Source: Kappaphycus alvarezii (lineage: Eukaryota > Rhodophyta > Florideophyceae > Gigartinales > Solieriaceae). Taken from it: 64,000 nt of DNA. The stretch lies in the NCBI GenBank assembly GCA_002205965.3, contig NADL03000027.1, positions 248,001 to 312,000 of the forward strand, in the 5' to 3' direction. Below the pieces are notes generated by a model. The model had not been told where the DNA came from and ran no database searches. It saw only the letters and a list, made by a program, of their open reading frames with translations. Shown in pieces: positions 58,709 through 64,000 of the stretch (within the stretch, counting starts at the first letter, position 1; every line of letters starts with the position of its first letter). The translations under genes and the position numbers were made by a program.

Positions 58709-61700
58709 ATGGACGGCGAGGCAGAACTGAGACGCAACTGGGAGTTCGCAGCAACCTCAAACTTCTCAACCTTCTTTCCACACCCTCTCCTTTTCTGCTC
58801 CGGACCCCGACGAATTCGAGCAAGCACTTCTCAACCCTTCCCAACATATTACTCCTTGCCAATCTCCACGGCCGACTCTTGGGCCTCTCCGCAGGTGCAT
58901 CATCGGCCAAGAAATGGCTAACAGCAACATCACGCTTCATTGCCAAGCGACCGGTCGACTTTGATCACATCCTTGCCCGAGAACAAGATCATCAAGCTGT
59001 CAAGCATGAGCCTGTGGCGGTCACCACGAAGGACCCTCGCGTAAAAGCAGAGGCCGGCCCATCCGATCAAAATTCTGCTCAAATCCACGATCCCTCCTCT
59101 CCCGCTGTACACTTTCCAAGGGAAGAGATGGAATATTTGCGCCTTGGATCAATTACTAGGTTGTTGATTCTGCACACAATTGCAGAGCTGGTTGTTTCCG
59201 AGCATGAATCGTTGCTGGCAGCAGGAAGCATTGCAGATATTCCTCCGCATCAGATGCGCTACGCCCCTTTTGCCACTGACGCTGTCGGAAACAAATACTG
59301 GTACTTTGATGACGGCCGGCGAGTTTACCGAGAACCAGGAACCAAGGTCTTTAAAACAAGATTGCAAAAGGCAGAGGAAGACGCCGCAGCAGCCGAAATG
59401 GCTGCCCAAGAATTTGCTGCTGAACAGAAGAGACTTGCAGAGAGCAGCAAAAGAGGGAAGCCGCCCGATTGAAAGATGAGGCGCGACGGAAGAGGCAGGA
59501 AAAGAAGCGCAAGTCCATGGAAAAATGGGCCCCTAGGGTTGCAGCCACTCGCACTACACGTGCTTCTCGCCGCGCTGAGCAACCTTATTGGCCAACGCGC
59601 GTAATTCACTTCCCGTGAGGAACGCTCCACGCCGGTTACTGACACGGCCCCTATACTGATATCAGACGCTCAGTGGAAAGCGAGATTCGTCAAGCTCAGG
59701 CATTGGAGGTGCATTTCAATCTGAGTCATCAAGGGGCAATGCGGGACCGTCACTTAGACTCGCGCAGAGGAGGAACAGGGAAAACGGACCTACATCTGCT
59801 GCGAGTGGCGAGACACCGGTGCCCGCTAAACTCGAAAGCGACCTCGGAAAGGTAGCAATTTTGGGATGCAACTTTGCGGGACTGCGATGGTTGGGAAACT
59901 CTTTGCATCAATGAAGAGTCCTTGAGGGAGGTTTTGCGACGTTTTCAGCCCGATATGGTCACCATTCTGCCTTCAGAAAATGTTCTAGTCCGCAGCATGG
60001 AGGAAGAGATTCTGCCAGAGTTCGAGAGACAGGAGGCTAAGATAAGGAAAGACATGAAAGGCTGGAGAGAAAAGACGAAATGATCTGCTTGTCGTCAGCA
60101 CGAAACGTCCTCTCGTGTACAAGCACTTGAACAGAAACGTGAGGAAGCGGCAAGAAAGCGCGGCAGAGAGAGAAAAGGAGCGCGAGTTGCAGAATCGCAA
60201 GGCGGATTTCACTGAGTTTGTGAGGAATCAGATGACAAGCTTGGAGAAGGATTTATCCAAAGAAATTCGAAATGCACGCAGGGCCTATGGTATTACCGAT
60301 GCTATCAATAGGGATGAACAACTGCATCAGGGTTTTGCTCGAAAGGCAGCAAGAGCCTCGAGATCGGAGGCGCTGCTACTAGGCGAAGTGCACGAGTTGT
60401 AAACAGTCAGCGTAGTTCACTGACCGAGGACGAGAGGAGTGCATCCCGTACCAGGAATTTGAGGCGAAGTTCACGGCGAAGAACATTTTCGGAGGCTGCC
60501 AGTTATTCACCACAGGGAGGGAGCAGAGATGCTAATACACCAGAGCCAGTTGGTGATCCCGATCATTTCGATGAAGGTAGAGCAAAGCCTACTGCAATCG
60601 ATGACACAACCGACGGCATGTCTACCAGCCTTGAGGCCCCAAAGGCCCGCCTCCCGCATCTGTTGGAGAAGACAGTACGAGATGTACAGAATGGCGGGGA
60701 TGGTACAAACAGTGAGAATCATCCTCAATCGGAGGACAGCATAGACGTCCGTGAAAATGAGGAGGCCTTTACCTCTGGTCTACAGGAGCCGTTAATAAGC
60801 AGGTTCTACACCTGGATGACAAATCCTGATGATGGGGAACCCATTCGGGTGCTGACAAGTTCTTCTTTGCCCTAAGGCCAAACTTCGAGGATGCCCCATT
60901 AGAACTGGTCGATAACACTGATTTGCATGTAACGGGGCTTGGGATCCTGTGCCCCCATTCGGTTCAGACGCAGAGGCTGTTCGCGTCGAGATTGACAAGA
61001 TTGACGAATGGGTCATTGAGTATGGCACGGAGCCTAAGCTATGGGCCAAGACTACCAAGGCATGGTACGAGTTGAAGGAACCAGCCGTGGAGTATCAAAC
61101 AGCATTCGCTTCTACAAGAAGAAAGTATGAACTTTGCATACGGGTAGCGATTCTAGGGGCAACTTACAAGACAGCGGATCTGACGTATTCATCCATTCTC
61201 GACCTCTTGAGACTGCGTTACAATGAAATGCAAGCCTTCTCAGAGTCGCAGGTTGTTGCAGAAAAGCGCTTTATCATCTCGCAAATGGAATCGTCGGAAC
61301 GAGGGCCCTTTTGCAATCAGGGTTCATTCGAGAGCTGAGGAAGCGCATAAGCAGGAGGACGAGCAGTCGACGAGGGCAAAATCTTCCAGAACAGGTCCTG
61401 GTAAGAGGGATGAGCAAAACGGAGATTCAAGCAGAGCTGAAGAGGTCCCTTCAAAAACCCGGATCAAGAGCTAGGCGACGCTCTGTTGTATCCGGAAGGC
61501 AGTGGTCCCTCGGGCTGTATCATCAATTATTAACAGTGTTCTACGCGCGGCGACAAAATCCCACACAACCAGCCGCAAAAGGAAGCAAAAATCGGATACA
61601 AACGATGTAAGCGGCCAAAGCCTTGATCGATCTCCAAAGCGGATGAAACGAAGTTCTCAAGATGAAGAATTTGTCCTCGTTCCCAGTGTTGCAGAGACTC

Positions 61701-62268
61701 CACTGCAATTGAGGTATAACTGAGGAGAACAGAAGCATTTGATTCACGTACCTAGAGAAGTCGACAATTTTGACTCTAAGGCAGAATTTGCCCCCCCAAG
61801 ACTGAGGTCACTGGTACGCAAAGGTCAACTCTGAAAGACGACGCAGAGAAGCCATCTATGGAGGACGCCTCAGTGAAGCCGCAGCTCTAGCCCCCAAAAC
61901 GGCAAGGTTCTGCCAAACAATAGGTTGTATCTGACCTGAAGCGAAAGAACTATCTCGTTCATACCGGGAGAAATCATCACGCAAGAATCCACACCTCGCA
62001 AAGAAGAGGAAAATTCAAGCGAAGACGACGTTGTGATGAGCGATGTCAAAACTTTGACTGAAAGACATGCAGATTGTCTGTCAAGAAAGTGGAAAGCCCC
62101 TTCAAACTGGGCCCCGACGATGGCATGGTACAGAGGACCTTGTCAAGTTGCGCGATGACAGACATCAGTAAAGGTCGAATCTCAAATGGCCAAGAGGCAC
62201 CTGCGACAGGTGCGCATGACGTGACAGATAGTGCGCGAGCTGTTGAGGGCAGTAACGGAGGCAGTTAA
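58709..62268 (+). CDS. DDT-domain chromatin protein that appears to continue into an RFTS (DNMT1-RFD) domain, frameshifted
   Basis: Starts at ATG 58709 (MDGEAELRRNWEFAATSNF). The DDT domain spans about 58709-58900 with WEFAATSNF, FEQALLNP (in a shifted frame) and ILLANLHGRLLGL. The downstream conserved block is LRLGSITRLLILHTIAELV and APFATDAVGNKYWYFDDGRRVYRE (59150-59340), typical of CECR2/RSF1-like subunits of ISWI remodellers. A coiled, basic stretch follows, then WETLCINEESLREVLRRF and EEEILPEFE (59880-60030). After a disordered region, 60800-61280 reads FFALRPNFEDAPLELVDN, KIDEWVIEYGTEPKLWAKT, KAWYELKEPAVEYQTAF and ILGATYKTADLTYSSILDLL: the pattern of the RFTS domain of DNA methyltransferase 1. 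The rest is basic and acidic disordered sequence with SPKRMKRSS. About eight one-base slips are needed. A two-gene alternative splits near 60400. No bromodomain or methyltransferase domain is seen. Confidence 0.6.
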
Positions 62269-62538
62269 GAAAGGAGATCAGGCGTCCAAGTCGATTCTAG
62301 TTACGAGAATGTGCGAAATCGACACGTGCAGGGAGGGAAGATTTGGCCTGAGTTGTGAAGGCCGGTGGTTGCGATGATCCATGAGAATTCCATGTAGATG
62401 TACGAGGGAGAGCTCGTGAAGAGAGAAGATGTCCAGCGATAAGATTTTTCGTTGGGAATGTAGCCGCCAGAGGATGCAGTTTTACTACCGGATTGAAGCA
62501 GTAAACGGAGGTCAGCGATGAGATGATGTTGAAATAAG
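62269..62538. other. convergent intergenic spacer
   Basis: Between the DDT-RFTS gene (+) and the DUF218-like gene (-). It holds both 3' ends. No motif seen. Confidence 0.4.
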
Positions 62539-63597
62539 TTATCGGTAGCGGTCTTCTTCCTTTGGATTTACACGTGGATCCCATGGAAGGGGGCCTGGAA
62601 ACAGAGATCTATCGCAATGACTGAATAGGTGCTTCAACTCTGGACAGCCCTGAGGATACGGATGGAATCTTAGGAAAGGGTTGCGGGTTTCCTTCTTGTT
62701 GCTCAGTACTGGTGTATGACAACCGTAAGGATCTAAGGCAAATGGTCCCATAGCGTGAGCACGCTCTTGCGCTGACAAACTGTGCATTCCATCCATACCA
62801 TCAGGGTCGACTCCATAAAACTGGAAGCGGTGCCTTGGAAAGCGATGGCTTTGCGATGTATCTCAACGAATCGGACCTTTTTAAAACTAAAACTAACCAC
62901 CTTGATATAGTGTGGATATCTTCCCACGACTTGTTTGAAGCGACAAACCGAGAAGAGCAAATTCTCCATCGAGTCACGGGCATATTCCTCTGAAAGCGTG
63001 CGATTTTTCACTGCATCGTGACCGTACCAACGATGAGCATCGGCAGCCAACCAGTAAGACATGGCTTCACTTCGCGGACCGGCGGCGTCCCTTGTTTGAC
63101 CACCTGAGAAGAGTAGTAAGGCGGAAGAGTCATTTGCTGCTATTTCTACACCACGTCGAATATGGGCAAGGAAGGTGGGACCTGACCCTTTGAAATGGCT
63201 CCAAAACCCAATTTTTCTCATCTCGCAGACTTTGCGGATCCCACTGGTTCCCTGTAAAAACGGCATGACCAGCAACCATGACAAGGGTGGAGAGTTGCTG
63301 CCATTGTGGGCGTCGTCTATTCTCAGAAGCAAAATCGGCAAAGCGGTCAAGTAAAACGTGGTCAGAAAGGGAGGCGGAGGCTGGGGTGGAGGCGTGGGCA
63401 CAAAGGGAAACTCGGAGGGCGAAGAAGGGTGGGGAATGCCAGAGGAGAAGGAGAATAGGCAGAATGAAGAGGGCGAGGAGGGCGGGACGTGTGATTTTGC
63501 GGAGCATTAATTGACGCGAGATGGGGGCGGAAGGCTTGGAATTTGTGTAGTATGGAAGGTCGGAGTTTTCTCTGCGGCGTGAACGAGATTGATTCAT
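62539..63597 (-). CDS. DUF218/YdcF-like membrane-anchored protein, frameshifted
   Basis: The ATG at 63597 (MNQSRSRRRENSD) gives a basic N-terminus and one transmembrane segment (PALLALFILPILLLLWHSPPFF, about residues 38-58), so the rest is probably luminal. The DUF218 domain follows: STLVMVAGHAVFTG, then after a shift RRGVEIAANDSSALLLFSGG with QTR, EEYARDSMENLLFSVCRF and KVVSFSFKKVRFVEIHR. After another shift comes the eukaryotic C-terminal signature HAMGPFALDPYGCHTP, KKETRNPFLRFHPY and GPLPWDP. The SGGQTR loop and the ARDS/ENLLFS block are characteristic of the eukaryotic family also present in fungi and plants; its function is not established. Frame changes lie near 63170 and 62805. Confidence 0.82.
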
Positions 63598-63953
63598 CTG
63601 TTGGACGGGGAAGGTGGTGGTGGCGCTTGCATTGAAGAAAGATGTTGGTGTGGGGGATTGGATGCAACGGGTATTTTGACGTTTTGTGAACAGGGATGAG
63701 TGGGGGGAGGGGATGGGACAGGGAGTTTCTGAGAAAAGTTTGTTTTGCTTACATCGTTCTGTTCCAAGAATGTGTCGCCTCTTGATCTGAATATCGATAT
63801 AAACCATTGGCCCATTTGGCAATAATTGTGCGGGAGAGTATTGAAATGTATACTGCACTGCAAAGGGGAAACATGAATTGTAGATGTAACAAAATTACAG
63901 TGATTAAACCCAAATCCCATTAGAAATGTCCCATTCTTCTCCCTTTATCCATC
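63598..63953. promoter_or_regulatory. upstream of DUF218-like gene
   Basis: Likely promoter and 5' leader of the minus-strand gene. Open frames extend upstream of the chosen ATG (to 63858) but with no conserved sequence. No TATA box is evident. Confidence 0.35.
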
Positions 63954-63984
63954 ATACAGTACAGTACTGTACAGTACAGTACAA
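63954..63984. repeat. GTAC-core palindrome
   Basis: TACAGTACAGTACTGTACAG and continuing TACAGTAC. Same motif as the other clusters, here about 360 bases upstream of the DUF218-like gene start. Confidence 0.65.
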
Positions 63985-64000
63985 TACGGCATCACGCTGC

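Noticed and set aside
1..64000. CRISPR array, bacterial operon or prophage
   Set aside because: No regularly spaced direct repeats, no Shine-Dalgarno-led gene strings, and clear eukaryotic introns and retrotransposons.

Overview
This is nuclear DNA from a eukaryote. The evidence is spliceosomal introns in one gene, a plant/protist organellar DNA polymerase gene, a DDT-domain chromatin gene, and several classes of eukaryotic retrotransposon. The polymerase family is known from plants, algae and many protists but not from animals or fungi. Together with mid-range base composition, few short introns and compact gene clusters separated by transposon-rich DNA, this points to a red alga (florideophyte-like) as the most likely source. 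That placement is inference; another protist or alga is possible.

Layout: 2.5-7.1 kb holds a convergent pair of housekeeping genes, organellar DNA polymerase (+) and a GTPBP1-like GTPase (-). 7.1-12 kb is mostly non-coding with fragments of non-LTR elements and GTAC-core palindromes. 12.2-23.5 kb is a strikingly AT-rich island with no recognisable gene. 23.6-44.4 kb is a nest of mobile DNA: a complete but decayed copia element with LTRs, primer site and target-site duplication; two copies of a pogo/Tigger-like transposase fragment, one of them broken by an apparent solo LTR and by a very young copia element; a Ty3/gypsy fragment; a Crypton-type tyrosine recombinase; a Myb/SANT-like gene; and a possible cysteine-protease-like ORF. 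45-46 kb holds a multi-pass membrane protein resembling FAR-17a/AIG1. 48.7-52.7 kb is a nearly full-length LINE with a C-terminal restriction-like endonuclease, and 53.4-56.2 kb carries two more LINE remnants. 57.2-63.6 kb is a second gene cluster: an FtsJ-type RNA methyltransferase with two introns (-), a divergent DDT-domain gene that appears to continue into an RFTS (DNMT1-RFD) domain (+), and a convergent DUF218/YdcF-like membrane-anchored protein (-).

A caution for every gene here: several conserved genes are broken by single-base frameshifts that can nearly all be explained by loss of one base, mostly from a short homopolymer, with almost no in-frame nonsense substitution. This is the signature of an unpolished long-read assembly rather than of pseudogenes, although decay cannot be excluded from one sequence. 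In contrast, the older copia element has true in-frame stops.

No single undescribed system stands out beyond doubt. The best candidates for novelty are the DDT-RFTS fusion, the extra C2H2 zinc-finger ORF inside the young copia element (which lacks protease and integrase core), and the gene-free AT-rich island.
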